From: Parabacteroides merdae ATCC 43184
Lineage (GTDB): Bacteria; Bacteroidota; Bacteroidia; Bacteroidales; Tannerellaceae
DNA: 64,000 nt
NCBI RefSeq assembly: GCF_025151215.1
Contig: NZ_CP102286.1
Span: 124,001 to 188,000, forward strand
Direction of reading: 5' to 3'
The notes below the pieces were generated by a model. It saw only the letters and a list, made by a program, of their open reading frames with translations, was not told the DNA's origin and made no database searches. Position 1 is the stretch's first letter. Every line of letters starts with the position of its first letter. Both the position numbers and the translations under genes were made by a program. Below are positions 9,738 to 17,571 of this stretch, one piece after another.

Positions 9738-9768
9738 CAAAGATATATTTTATTTTCTAACAAACAAA
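9738..9768 (-). promoter_or_regulatory. Promoter of the cas5-cas2 operon
   Basis: On the minus strand TTTG (9765-9768) is followed after 19 nt by TATCTTTG (9738-9745). This fits the Bacteroidetes housekeeping consensus TTTG-N19-TAnnTTTG exactly. Transcription would start near 9731, giving a 5' leader of about 60 nt before cas5. The promoter lies between cas5 and the distal end of array 2, so the operon need not depend on read-through from the array. Confidence 0.75.
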
Positions 9769-9801
9769 TATTTTAATCCTGTAATCTTCTTGCAAAAAAT
9801 A

Positions 9802-11474
9802 TTATAAATAGTTGTCCCCGTAAAGGATGCGACATTAAAGACACGTTCAAACGCGCCTTTGAAGAGTGGTTTCAATCCACGCATCTGTAAAAGATGCGAC
9901 TTATTAGTTGCATTATTACTGTTGTATTCTAAAACGGACGTTTCAATCCACGCATCTGTAAAAGATGCGACTGGCATTGCGAAAAAACTCCTGCACTCTG
10001 GTAAGTTTCAATCCACGCATCTGTAAAAGATGCGACTTGACGAGGACGGTAATGCTTATAAGGTTGATTTCGTTTCAATCCACGCATCTGTAAAAGATGC
10101 GACATTATGGGATTATTGTATTCCTTTTGAGGGCAATGTTTCAATCCACGCATCTGTAAAAGATGCGACGTAGACGCCAAAAGCGCGCCATTGCTGCACA
10201 AGTTTCAATCCACGCATCTGTAAAAGATGCGACTTGGTTTTGCCGGTGACTGTCCATGCTTGGTCGGGGTTTCAATCCACGCATCTGTAAAAGATGCGAC
10301 ATACGCTGAGCGTCATCATACTTTTGATCCTGTTGTTTCAATCCACGCATCTGTAAAAGATGCGACAAGCCAATTAAGCTCAATTTGAGCGTAAGAAGGA
10401 GTTTCAATCCACGCATCTGTAAAAGATGCGACTCGTTTTGATGTTAATGTTCGTTACGACGCCTTGTTTCAATCCACGCATCTGTAAAAGATGCGACACA
10501 TAATACCCATTACTATGCTCTCCTCGTCACAGTTTCAATCCACGCATCTGTAAAAGATGCGACCGAATATAAGCGTTATATATAGCCTCATACGCACGGT
10601 TTCAATCCACGCATCTGTAAAAGATGCGACTTTTCAAATACTGTTCTCGACGGCGAAAGTAAGTTTCAATCCACGCATCTGTAAAAGATGCGACTCTCGG
10701 CAAGAGTCTTCGCATAAGCAGCACCTTGTTTCAATCCACGCATCTGTAAAAGATGCGACGATTGAATATAATATAAAATATTGATAATCATGGTTTCAAT
10801 CCACGCATCTGTAAAAGATGCGACAGAGCCGTACTCGCCACACGCGAGATAGCGCAGCGTTTCAATCCACGCATCTGTAAAAGATGCGACGGCATTGCGA
10901 AAAAACTCCTGCGCTCTCGCAAGTTTCAATCCACGCATCTGTAAAAGATGCGACTATTGGTTCTGCCTACATTCGTGCTCGAAAGGATGTTTCAATCCAC
11001 GCATCTGTAAAAGATGCGACTCCTATCTTCTCAAATGCAAGAGAGTCACATTTTGTTTCAATCCACGCATCTGTAAAAGATGCGACACTTTCTTTGAGTG
11101 TCTATGAGGATGAAAAGATGTTTCAATCCACGCATCTGTAAAAGATGCGACGTATATGCTTCTTATGTGTTTCGCAAAATCAAGTTTCAATCCACGCATC
11201 TGTAAAAGATGCGACATGGGACAAGACTTGAAATGTCGCAATGTCTTGGTTTCAATCCACGCATCTGTAAAAGATGCGACCCTGTGTTTGGGTTGGAAGT
11301 CCCTGTAAAAGATGTTTCAATCCACGCATCTGTAAAAGATGCGACTCAATGTGACAGATTCGGAAGGTGGCACTGTGGTTTCAATCCACGCATCTGTAAA
11401 AGATGCGACGATAGGCGATCTTGTCGGCAAATGATCGAGATTGTTTCAATCCACGCATCTGTAAAAGATGCGAC
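9802..11474 (-). CRISPR. CRISPR array 2, type I-C, 25 intact repeats plus one degenerate end repeat
   Basis: Twenty-five identical 32-nt repeats run from 9869-9900 to 11443-11474, with spacers mostly 32-35 nt and one of 39 nt (9901-9939). In crRNA orientation (minus strand) the repeat begins GTCGCATCTTTTACAGATGC and ends GTGGATTGAAAC. The stem is CGCATCT/AGATGCG with loop TTTAC. A decayed leader-distal repeat at 9802-9833 retains GTAAAGGATGCGAC and is followed by a 35-nt spacer. The flanking ends of the repeat are identical to those of array 1 but the stem differs. Being next to the same operon, it is presumably served by the same Cas proteins. Confidence 0.97.
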
Positions 11475-11650
11475 TCCATGTTTGTGAAAAGCTTTATTGA
11501 TGACACTTTTAAATTGTAATTTTGCGAATGATAAAGTAGAAAAGCAATAAATGTTCATATTCTCTAAATAAATCTATAAGTGTATGATTTATAGAGGATG
11601 CGAACATCCAACGTTTTTTACAATTACTTAGGGTTCGCGTTTTTGTTATT
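11475..11650 (-). promoter_or_regulatory. Leader of CRISPR array 2
   Basis: This AT-rich region adjoins the leader-proximal repeat. It holds GCGAA at 11600-11604 and TTCGC at 11634-11638, 29 nt apart, about 126 nt from the array. The same motif pair lies about 128 nt from array 1. The sequence between them aligns with array 1 at TCCA, TTTTT, AAT and CTTA. No gene is seen in this stretch. Confidence 0.7.
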
Positions 11651-11689
11651 GAAACATAAGTGTAATCATGTTATTTCTAAAGTAATCTG

Positions 11690-11697
11690 TAACTTTG
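11690..11697 (+). promoter_or_regulatory. Probable promoter -7 element for the MATE gene
   Basis: TAACTTTG matches the TAnnTTTG consensus and lies about 40 nt upstream of the ATG at 11738. A clear TTTG at the -33 position is not seen. The same string AATCTGTAACTTTGC recurs before the DUF4290 gene at the right edge. Confidence 0.5.
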
Positions 11698-11737
11698 CTG
11701 ACAAAGTTAGGAATAGTTTTTATAGATACGATAAATA

Positions 11738-13033
11738 ATGAATAAAAAGATACTTCAGTTAGCGCTTCCTTCTATTGTATCCAATATAACGGTTCCTTTG
11801 TTGGGATTGGTCGATGTGGCGATTGTCGGACATTTGGGGGCCGCTTCCTATATCGGGGCGATTGCGGTAGGGGGGATGCTGTTCAATATTATTTACTGGT
11901 TGTTCGGTTTCTTGCGGATGGGAACGAGTGGGATGACTTCACAGGCTCTGGGGAGACGGGATCTCCTGGAAGTAACGAGGGTTTTGTTCCGGTCGGTCGG
12001 TGTCGGGATTCTGATTTCTCTGGCTCTGCTTCTGCTCCAGTATCCGATACGGGAAATAGCTTTCTTACTATTGGATACGACGGATGAGGTAGAACGGTTG
12101 GCTTCCTTATATTTCAATATTTGTATTTGGGGAGCGCCGGCTGTGTTGGGATTGTATGGTTTCTCCGGTTGGTTTATCGGAATGCAGAATTCCCGTTTCC
12201 CGATGTTTATTGCGATCACCCAGAATGTCGTGAATATCGTGGCGAGCCTGATCTTCGTCTTTGTGTTCGGCATGAAGGTGCAAGGGGTTGCGACGGGAAC
12301 GCTGATCGCTCAATATGGAGGCTTCGGGATGGCTGTATTCCTGTGGTTCGTATTCTATCGGAAGCGGTTGAATATTCGTGTTTGCTGGCATGAGGCCATG
12401 GATAAGGTCGCTATGCGTCGTTTCTTCCAGGTGAATGGCGATATTTTCTTTCGTACGCTTTGTTTGGTGGCGGTTACTACATTTTTTACTTCTACGGGTG
12501 CGAGACAGGGCGATATCGTTTTGGCTGTTAATACATTGCTGATGCAGTTGTTTACGCTTTTCTCCTATATCATGGACGGTTTTGCCTATGCGGGCGAGGC
12601 TTTGGCGGGACGTTATATCGGTGCTCGGAACAAAACAGCCCTTAGTCGGATGATCCGTTTGCTGTTTGGCTGGGGGATTGGGTTGTCCCTTTCGTTTACC
12701 CTGCTTTATGGAGTAGGCGGGAAAGGTTTTCTCTCCCTCCTGACGAATGACTCTGTTGTCATACAAGAGGCCGGAACCTATTTCTATTGGGTGCTGGCTG
12801 TTCCGCTTGCCGGCTTTGCCGCCTTCTTGTGGGATGGTATCCTGATCGGTGCGACAGCTACCCGCCTGATGCTTTATTCGATGTTGGTCGCTTCCGGCAC
12901 TTTCTTTTTGATCTATTACCTCTTTTTCGGAATGATGGGAAATCATGCATTGTGGATGGCATTTCTGATATATCTGTTGCTTCGTGGTAGTATGCAATGG
13001 GTATTATGGAATCACCACAATGAATTAGCGTAA
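11738..13033 (+). CDS. MATE family multidrug/metabolite efflux transporter
   Basis: A 431-residue polytopic membrane protein with about 12 hydrophobic segments, of the size expected for MATE transporters. The first helix carries LALPSIVSNITVPLLGLVDVAIVGHLG, a hallmark of the DinF-like branch, and a second MATE-like half begins near residue 230. Such proteins export drugs or metabolites in exchange for Na+ or H+. The substrate cannot be read from the sequence. The gene stands alone, and its end overlaps that of the convergent transposase pseudogene by 9 nt. Confidence 0.9.
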   Translation: MNKKILQLALPSIVSNITVPLLGLVDVAIVGHLGAASYIGAIAVGGMLFNIIYWLFGFLRMGTSGMTSQALGRRDLLEVTRVLFRSVGVGILISLALLLLQYPIREIAFLLLDTTDEVERLASLYFNICIWGAPAVLGLYGFSGWFIGMQNSRFPMFIAITQNVVNIVASLIFVFVFGMKVQGVATGTLIAQYGGFGMAVFLWFVFYRKRLNIRVCWHEAMDKVAMRRFFQVNGDIFFRTLCLVAVTTFFTSTGARQGDIVLAVNTLLMQLFTLFSYIMDGFAYAGEALAGRYIGARNKTALSRMIRLLFGWGIGLSLSFTLLYGVGGKGFLSLLTNDSVVIQEAGTYFYWVLAVPLAGFAAFLWDGILIGATATRLMLYSMLVASGTFFLIYYLFFGMMGNHALWMAFLIYLLLRGSMQWVLWNHHNELA

Positions 13034-13459
13034 TCGGTCGTATGCCCATTGTGCCGGATTGTTTAATATATAATTGGATATATTATGATACGCTTTTTCA
13101 TCCTGTATGATATGTTCATAATAATTACGTTGCCATAATTTTTGACCGTGTAGATTAATCATTTTTGTCGATTGATATTTAAAATATCCCACAATATGCC
13201 CCAGTGTCACCACGTAGGGGCGGGGTTCGCCCGCCCTAAATGCATCCCGATCGATTTTTATAATCGCATGGAAATGATTTGGCATAATAACATATTCGCA
13301 ACATTCGATATTGGGGTATTTGTGTTCCAAATCCCAATAACATTGTTGGATTATTTCACCATATGGGTTTAATATCATTTATAACCCTTCCTGTGAATAA
13401 TCATATCCTTTCAAACGGATACTGTGACGATGGTGGATGTCTGGATTGTACTGTTTCAT
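13025..13459 (-). pseudogene. REP-associated tyrosine transposase (RAYT, IS200-like), broken
   Basis: The 5' part (13459-13379) encodes MKQYNPDIHHRHSIRLKGYD and a few more residues, then stops. The remainder resumes at an ATG at 13378 with MILNPYGEIIQQCYW and continues for 117 residues. The HUH motif is intact (MPNHFH), as is a candidate catalytic tyrosine (RNYYEHIIQDE). Intact relatives have about 20 more residues between the two parts (the FITICTQNR segment). An internal deletion therefore removed the first beta-strand and left a stop. A REP-like palindrome lies inside the reading frame at 13216-13237. RAYTs mobilize REP elements, but this copy is unlikely to be active. Confidence 0.8.
13216..13237. 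repeat. REP-like palindrome inside the RAYT coding sequence
   Basis: AGGGGCGGGGTTCGCCCGCC followed by CT folds into a GC-rich hairpin (AGGG-CGGG with CCCG-CCCT, one bulged G). It encodes part of FRAGEPRPY just before the TLGHIV motif. Confidence 0.6.
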
Positions 13460-13504
13460 AGTCGATGGTTGTCTTATTGGCTTAATACGAGTCTAAATAT
13501 AAGG

Positions 13505-13540
13505 AAAAAGCCGGAAATCAAGAGAAGATATCCGGCTTTT
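13505..13540 (-). terminator. Intrinsic terminator of the etfB-etfA-acyl-CoA dehydrogenase operon
   Basis: AAAAGCCGGA (13506-13515) pairs with TCCGGCTTTT (13531-13540) around a 15-nt loop. On the minus strand it lies about 20 nt after the dehydrogenase stop and ends in a T-run. Confidence 0.85.
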
Positions 13541-13560
13541 ATGAAATTAGATACGCTCTA

Positions 13561-15267
13561 TTATTGTCTGTAGCTTGCTAATTCGTCGGCATTGAATTTC
13601 AAGATAAAGCTGCTGTGTTTTTCCACTTCCGCTTCGACATAATTCAAGTATACGACAGCTGATTTGGCAAACATTTCAGGAGTCTTTGTCGCGTCTTGGA
13701 TCAGCAGGTGAGCCATGATGCAGTCGGCTGCCATTTCATAAAGGCGACGGGCAACAAAGTCCTGCAATTCCTGGTTCTGCGCTTCCTTCACCTTGTTCAT
13801 GCAGGCTTCGAACTTATTGGCCATTTCAACCAGGCGGCCTTTCAGCGGTTCCATTTCAGGAGAACACGGGATTGTTTCGAATTCTCGGATGGTAGCCAGA
13901 TAGGAACCGTTGGTCACGTAACGGATGGCTGCAACTGTCTGCAATTGCGTCGTTCCTTCGTAGATGGAGGTGATGCGGGCATCCCGGTAGATACGTTGAC
14001 AAGCATATTCCAGCATGAAGCCTGAACCACCATGAATTTGGATACAGTCGTATGCGTTCTGGTTGGCATATTCGGAGTTCATACCTTTTGCCAGCGGGGT
14101 GAAAGAGTCGGCTAGTTTGGCATATTTTTTCTGTTCCTGACGTTCTTCCGGAGTCAGCTTGCGTTCACGGGCGATGTCGTCCAGTGCTTTGTAGATATCT
14201 ACATAACGGGAAGTCTGATACAGTAAGGCACGGCCGGCATCCAGCTTCGCTTTCATGATAGACAGCATGTCGTAAACAGCCGGGAATTCGATAATTGCTT
14301 TGCCGAACTGTTTGCGTTCCTTTGCGTAAGCTAACCCTTCGTTGTAGGCGGCCTGGCTCAGACCGACAGACTGTGCGGCGATACCCAAACGGGCACCGTT
14401 CATCAGCGCCATCACATATTTGATCAAACCTAATTTGCGATCTCCGCAAAGTTCGGCTTTCGCATTCTTGTAAACCAGTTCGCAGGTAGGCGAACCGTGA
14501 ATACCCAACTTGTTTTCAATACGGCGGACATCTACGCCACCCTGGCGTTTGTCATAGATGAACATAGACAGGCCACGCCCGTCTTTCGTCCCTTCTTCCG
14601 AACGGGCCAAGACCAGATGAAGGTCGGCGTCTCCGTTTGTGATGAAACGTTTCACACCGTTCAGACGCCAGCAATTTTCTTTTTCGTCGAAAGTCGCTTT
14701 CAGCATCACGGACTGCAAGTCGGAACCGGCATCCGGCTCTGTCAAGTCCATAGACATCGTTTCACCGGCGCAGATACGCGGAATGAAACGGCTGTGCTGG
14801 TCTTCGTTTCCGAATTCATATAATGTCTCGATACAATCTTGCAACGACCAGATGTTTCCGAATCCAGCATCGGCAGCGGCCACGATTTCGGCGCACATGG
14901 TGTACGGCGTGATCGGGAAGTTCAAACCGCCGAAACGGCGCGGCATCGTCATACCGTTCAGGCCGGCTTTCACCATTGCATCCAGATTCTGCTTGGTCCC
15001 GGAAGCGTATTCCACACGTCCGTTTGCGCAGTGGGGGCCTTCTTCGTCAACTCCTTCGGCATTGGGAGCGATGATCTCACCCGTGATTTCGCCTGTGATT
15101 TCAAGCACTTTGTCGAACGAGTCCATTGCATCGGCATAATCCTGCGGTGCATAGTCGAACTCTTCTTTATCTCTGTAATTGCGTTCTTTCAGTTCGCAAA
15201 TACGTTCCATCATCGGATTGTTCAAGTGATACTTGAGTTCCGGAATGTCTGTATAATAATTTGCCAT
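13561..15267 (-). CDS. Acyl-CoA dehydrogenase
   Basis: A 568-residue FAD enzyme that oxidizes an acyl-CoA to the enoyl-CoA and passes electrons to ETF. The N-terminal helical domain is followed by the middle beta-domain with MSMDLTEPDAGSDLQSV. The C-terminal flavin domain carries QIHGGSGFMLEYACQRIYRDARI and the catalytic-base motif IYEGT (E437). A C-terminal extension of about 110 residues places it in the long subgroup rather than the 380-residue short-chain type. It is the third gene after etfB and etfA (4-nt gap), so its electron acceptor is encoded in the same operon. Chain-length specificity is not evident. Confidence 0.92.
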   Translation of the reverse strand: MANYYTDIPELKYHLNNPMMERICELKERNYRDKEEFDYAPQDYADAMDSFDKVLEITGEITGEIIAPNAEGVDEEGPHCANGRVEYASGTKQNLDAMVKAGLNGMTMPRRFGGLNFPITPYTMCAEIVAAADAGFGNIWSLQDCIETLYEFGNEDQHSRFIPRICAGETMSMDLTEPDAGSDLQSVMLKATFDEKENCWRLNGVKRFITNGDADLHLVLARSEEGTKDGRGLSMFIYDKRQGGVDVRRIENKLGIHGSPTCELVYKNAKAELCGDRKLGLIKYVMALMNGARLGIAAQSVGLSQAAYNEGLAYAKERKQFGKAIIEFPAVYDMLSIMKAKLDAGRALLYQTSRYVDIYKALDDIARERKLTPEERQEQKKYAKLADSFTPLAKGMNSEYANQNAYDCIQIHGGSGFMLEYACQRIYRDARITSIYEGTTQLQTVAAIRYVTNGSYLATIREFETIPCSPEMEPLKGRLVEMANKFEACMNKVKEAQNQELQDFVARRLYEMAADCIMAHLLIQDATKTPEMFAKSAVVYLNYVEAEVEKHSSFILKFNADELASYRQ

Positions 15268-15271
15268 CTCT

Positions 15272-16300
15272 TTACTTGCTGTTCTGTTTGTAATACTTAA
15301 TCATCTTCGGAATCACCTCCTCAACAGTGCCGTTGATCACGTAGTCGGCAATCGTGTTGATCGGAGCGTTCTCGTCGTTGTTGATAGAGATGATGATACC
15401 TGCATCCTGCATACCTGCGATATGCTGGATCTGTCCGGAGATACCGCAAGCGATATACAATTTCGGACGGACCGTCACACCTGTCTGGCCGATCTGGCGG
15501 TCATGGTCACAGAAACCGGCATCAACGGCTGCACGGCTGGCGCCTACTTCGGCATGAAGTTCCTTTGCCAGTTCGAACAACATATCGAAACTTTCCTTGG
15601 AACCCATTCCGTAACCGCCGGCTACTACGATCGGAGCACCTTTCAGGTTGTGTTTGGCCTTTTCTATGTGGCGGTCGATGACCTTTACGACATAATCCGT
15701 TTCCGGAACATATTTGGCGACGTCGTGTTTTACCACTTCGCCTTTATAACCGGCGTCCAGAATTTCTTTTTTCATCACACCTTCGCGAACAGTCGCCATC
15801 TGAGGACGGTGTTCCGGATTGATGATCGTCGCTACGATGTTACCACCGAAAGCGGGACGGATCTGGTATAACAGGTTTTCGTATGTTTTACCAGCTCTTT
15901 TGTCTTCGTGCGAGCCGATTTCGAGGGATGTACAGTCTGCTGTCAGACCGCTTGTCAGTGCAGAAGAAACACGGGGGCCTAAGTCACGGCCGATAACCGT
16001 TGCTCCCATCAGGCAGATCTGCGGTTTTTCTTCTTTGAACAGATTGATCAAAACAGAAGAATGAGGAAGGGAAGTGTACGGGAACAGACCGGGAGCGTCA
16101 AAAATATGCACCTTGTCCACGCCATAAGGCATCACCTGCTTTTCAATCCCTTCCAGTCCGGAACCGGCCACAATGGCTTCGAGTTGGCAGTTCAACTGGT
16201 TGGCTAACTTGCGACCTTTGGTCAGCAGTTCGAGGCTTACATCGGCAATCGTTGTACCTTCAAGCTCACAATATACAAATACATTATTCATATTGTTCAA
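15272..16300 (-). CDS. etfA: Electron transfer flavoprotein subunit alpha
   Basis: EtfA holds the FAD of the ETF heterodimer, which takes electrons from the neighbouring acyl-CoA dehydrogenase. Length is 342 aa. The C-terminal FAD-binding domain is well conserved, with VVAGGYGMGSKESFDMLFEL, ASRAAVDAGFCDHDRQIGQTG, VRPKLYIACGISGQIQH and INNDENAPI. The N-terminus matches alpha-subunit domain I. It starts 39 nt after the etfB stop, and that gap is mostly an AATTGTCAATT-type repeat. Confidence 0.95.
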   Translation of the reverse strand: MNNMNNVFVYCELEGTTIADVSLELLTKGRKLANQLNCQLEAIVAGSGLEGIEKQVMPYGVDKVHIFDAPGLFPYTSLPHSSVLINLFKEEKPQICLMGATVIGRDLGPRVSSALTSGLTADCTSLEIGSHEDKRAGKTYENLLYQIRPAFGGNIVATIINPEHRPQMATVREGVMKKEILDAGYKGEVVKHDVAKYVPETDYVVKVIDRHIEKAKHNLKGAPIVVAGGYGMGSKESFDMLFELAKELHAEVGASRAAVDAGFCDHDRQIGQTGVTVRPKLYIACGISGQIQHIAGMQDAGIIISINNDENAPINTIADYVINGTVEEVIPKMIKYYKQNSK

Positions 16301-16315
16301 TCTTTTTTACCGTAT

Positions 16316-16344
16316 GAATTGTCAATTATCAATTGTCAATTATC
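16316..16344. repeat. AATTGTCAATT-type repeat at the etfB/etfA junction
   Basis: GAATTGTCAATT, ATCAATTGTCAATT and ATCC run head to tail directly after the etfB stop codon on the minus strand. Each AATTG-A-CAATT unit is self-complementary. Confidence 0.7.
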
Positions 16345-17245
16345 CGATAGTGTGGTTAGCTAACAGTTCAACAATCAAATCTTCCACATCCTTGTCTGAG
16401 CCGGTCAGCGTCTTGCTTTCCTTTGCCTGGAACACGATGTTCTGAATCGCTTTGACTTTTGTCGGCGAACCGGACAAACCGCATTGTGCGAGATCTCCGT
16501 TTACATCGGCAACACTCCATTCCGGAATATTCAGGTACGGGCGCTTTTCATACAGTTCGGGGTATGGCAGTGCCGATACGCCTTCCGGATGGCAGGCGGG
16601 AGCAGGAACTTTTTCCTGCGCGCCCAATGCCCGTTTGTATTTCATCACCAACTTGGCATTACGCGGACGGCAGGGGGCAGCCGAACCGTTGACCGTAATC
16701 ACGATAGGCAGCGGACCTTCCACTGTTTCGACACCACCGTCGATATGCCGTTTCACTGTGATACTGCGATTCTTTTCGTCTACGTTCAGGATTTCTTCGG
16801 CATATGTGACCTGTGTTAATCCTAACTTTTCAGCGACTTGAGGACCTACCTGTGCTGTATCGCCGTCAATAGCCTGGCGTCCTCCGATGATAATATCGTA
16901 GTCACCTATTTTCTTGATTGCTGTGGCAAGCGCATAAGACGTTGCCAAAGTGTCGGCACCGGCAAATGCACGGTCGGTTAGCAGATAACCACCGTCTGCT
17001 CCCCGGTATAAACCTTCACGAATAATTTCAGCTGCACGCCCCGGACCCATTGTTAACAAGGTTACCGTAGTTCCCGGATAGGCGTCTTTCAAGCGGAGGG
17101 CTTGTTCTAATGCGTTCAGATCTTCCGGGTTGAAGATTGCGGGAAGTGCGGCTCGGTTGATAGTTCCGTCCTCTTTCATCGCATCCTTTCCCACATTGCG
17201 TGTGTCCGGAACCTGTTTCGCCAATACAATAATTTTTAAACTCAT
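16340..17245 (-). CDS. etfB: Electron transfer flavoprotein subunit beta
   Basis: EtfB pairs with EtfA. The 301-residue protein begins MSLKIIVLAKQVPDTRNVGK and contains the AMP-binding region FAGADTLATSYALATAI followed by GRQAIDGDTAQVGPQVAEKLG. The beta-subunit signature follows in the C-terminal half (VEGPLPIVITVNGSAAPCRPRN). It leads the etfB-etfA-dehydrogenase operon and has its own promoter about 70 nt upstream. Confidence 0.95.
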   Translation of the reverse strand: MSLKIIVLAKQVPDTRNVGKDAMKEDGTINRAALPAIFNPEDLNALEQALRLKDAYPGTTVTLLTMGPGRAAEIIREGLYRGADGGYLLTDRAFAGADTLATSYALATAIKKIGDYDIIIGGRQAIDGDTAQVGPQVAEKLGLTQVTYAEEILNVDEKNRSITVKRHIDGGVETVEGPLPIVITVNGSAAPCRPRNAKLVMKYKRALGAQEKVPAPACHPEGVSALPYPELYEKRPYLNIPEWSVADVNGDLAQCGLSGSPTKVKAIQNIVFQAKESKTLTGSDKDVEDLIVELLANHTIG

Positions 17246-17310
17246 ATTATAGGAATATTAGATTTCTATATTGGATATTTGTTCGAATTAACCTTCTGAA
17301 TACTGACCTG

Positions 17311-17340
17311 CAAAAATAATCAAACATTCTTTATATCAAA
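17311..17340 (-). promoter_or_regulatory. Promoter of the etfB-etfA-acyl-CoA dehydrogenase operon
   Basis: On the minus strand TTTG (17337-17340) is followed after 18 nt by TATTTTTG (17311-17318), fitting the Bacteroidetes consensus. The start site would lie about 60 nt before etfB. Confidence 0.65.
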
Positions 17341-17423
17341 GAACTTTCGTCTGGAATCTGCACACTTTAGGTTTTTTTGAGCATATCCTTTCTTTTTACT
17401 TACCACCTTACTAATCACCATAA

Positions 17424-17499
17424 TTTAGGCACGGATTACACGGAAAACACGGAAAGAAAATAAATTTATCCGTGTCAATCCGTGAAATCCGTGCCTGAA
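17424..17499. repeat. Long imperfect inverted repeat between gcvP and the etf operon
   Basis: GGCACGGATTACACGG at the left and CCGTGAAATCCGTGCC at the right, with further CCGTGTCAAT/ACACGG pairing inside, form a hairpin of about 70 nt. It lies downstream of gcvP and may end its transcript, although no long T-run follows. The remainder of the 326-nt gap (17246-17571) holds only the etf promoter and AT-rich DNA. Confidence 0.65.
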
Positions 17500-17571
17500 A
17501 GATCGTGATAAAGGTGCTTTGGCACCGTTTTGTCAAGTCGAAATCGAGTAATAGGTTTGCGCCGGTTTATA

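Noticed and set aside
9750..11558. Open reading frames of 70-92 codons on both strands across array 2
   Set aside because: Recurrent MRGLK/VASFTDAWIET or NPRICKRCD peptides are repeat translations of the CRISPR array.
12107..12997. 296-codon minus-strand ORF antisense to the MATE gene
   Set aside because: Low-complexity polar composition typical of the reverse frame of a membrane protein; the + strand gene is clearly real.
13025..13378. Intact 117-residue transposase starting at 13378
   Set aside because: The upstream 26 codons match the true N-terminus of the family and are cut off by a stop after an internal deletion, so it is a broken longer gene.
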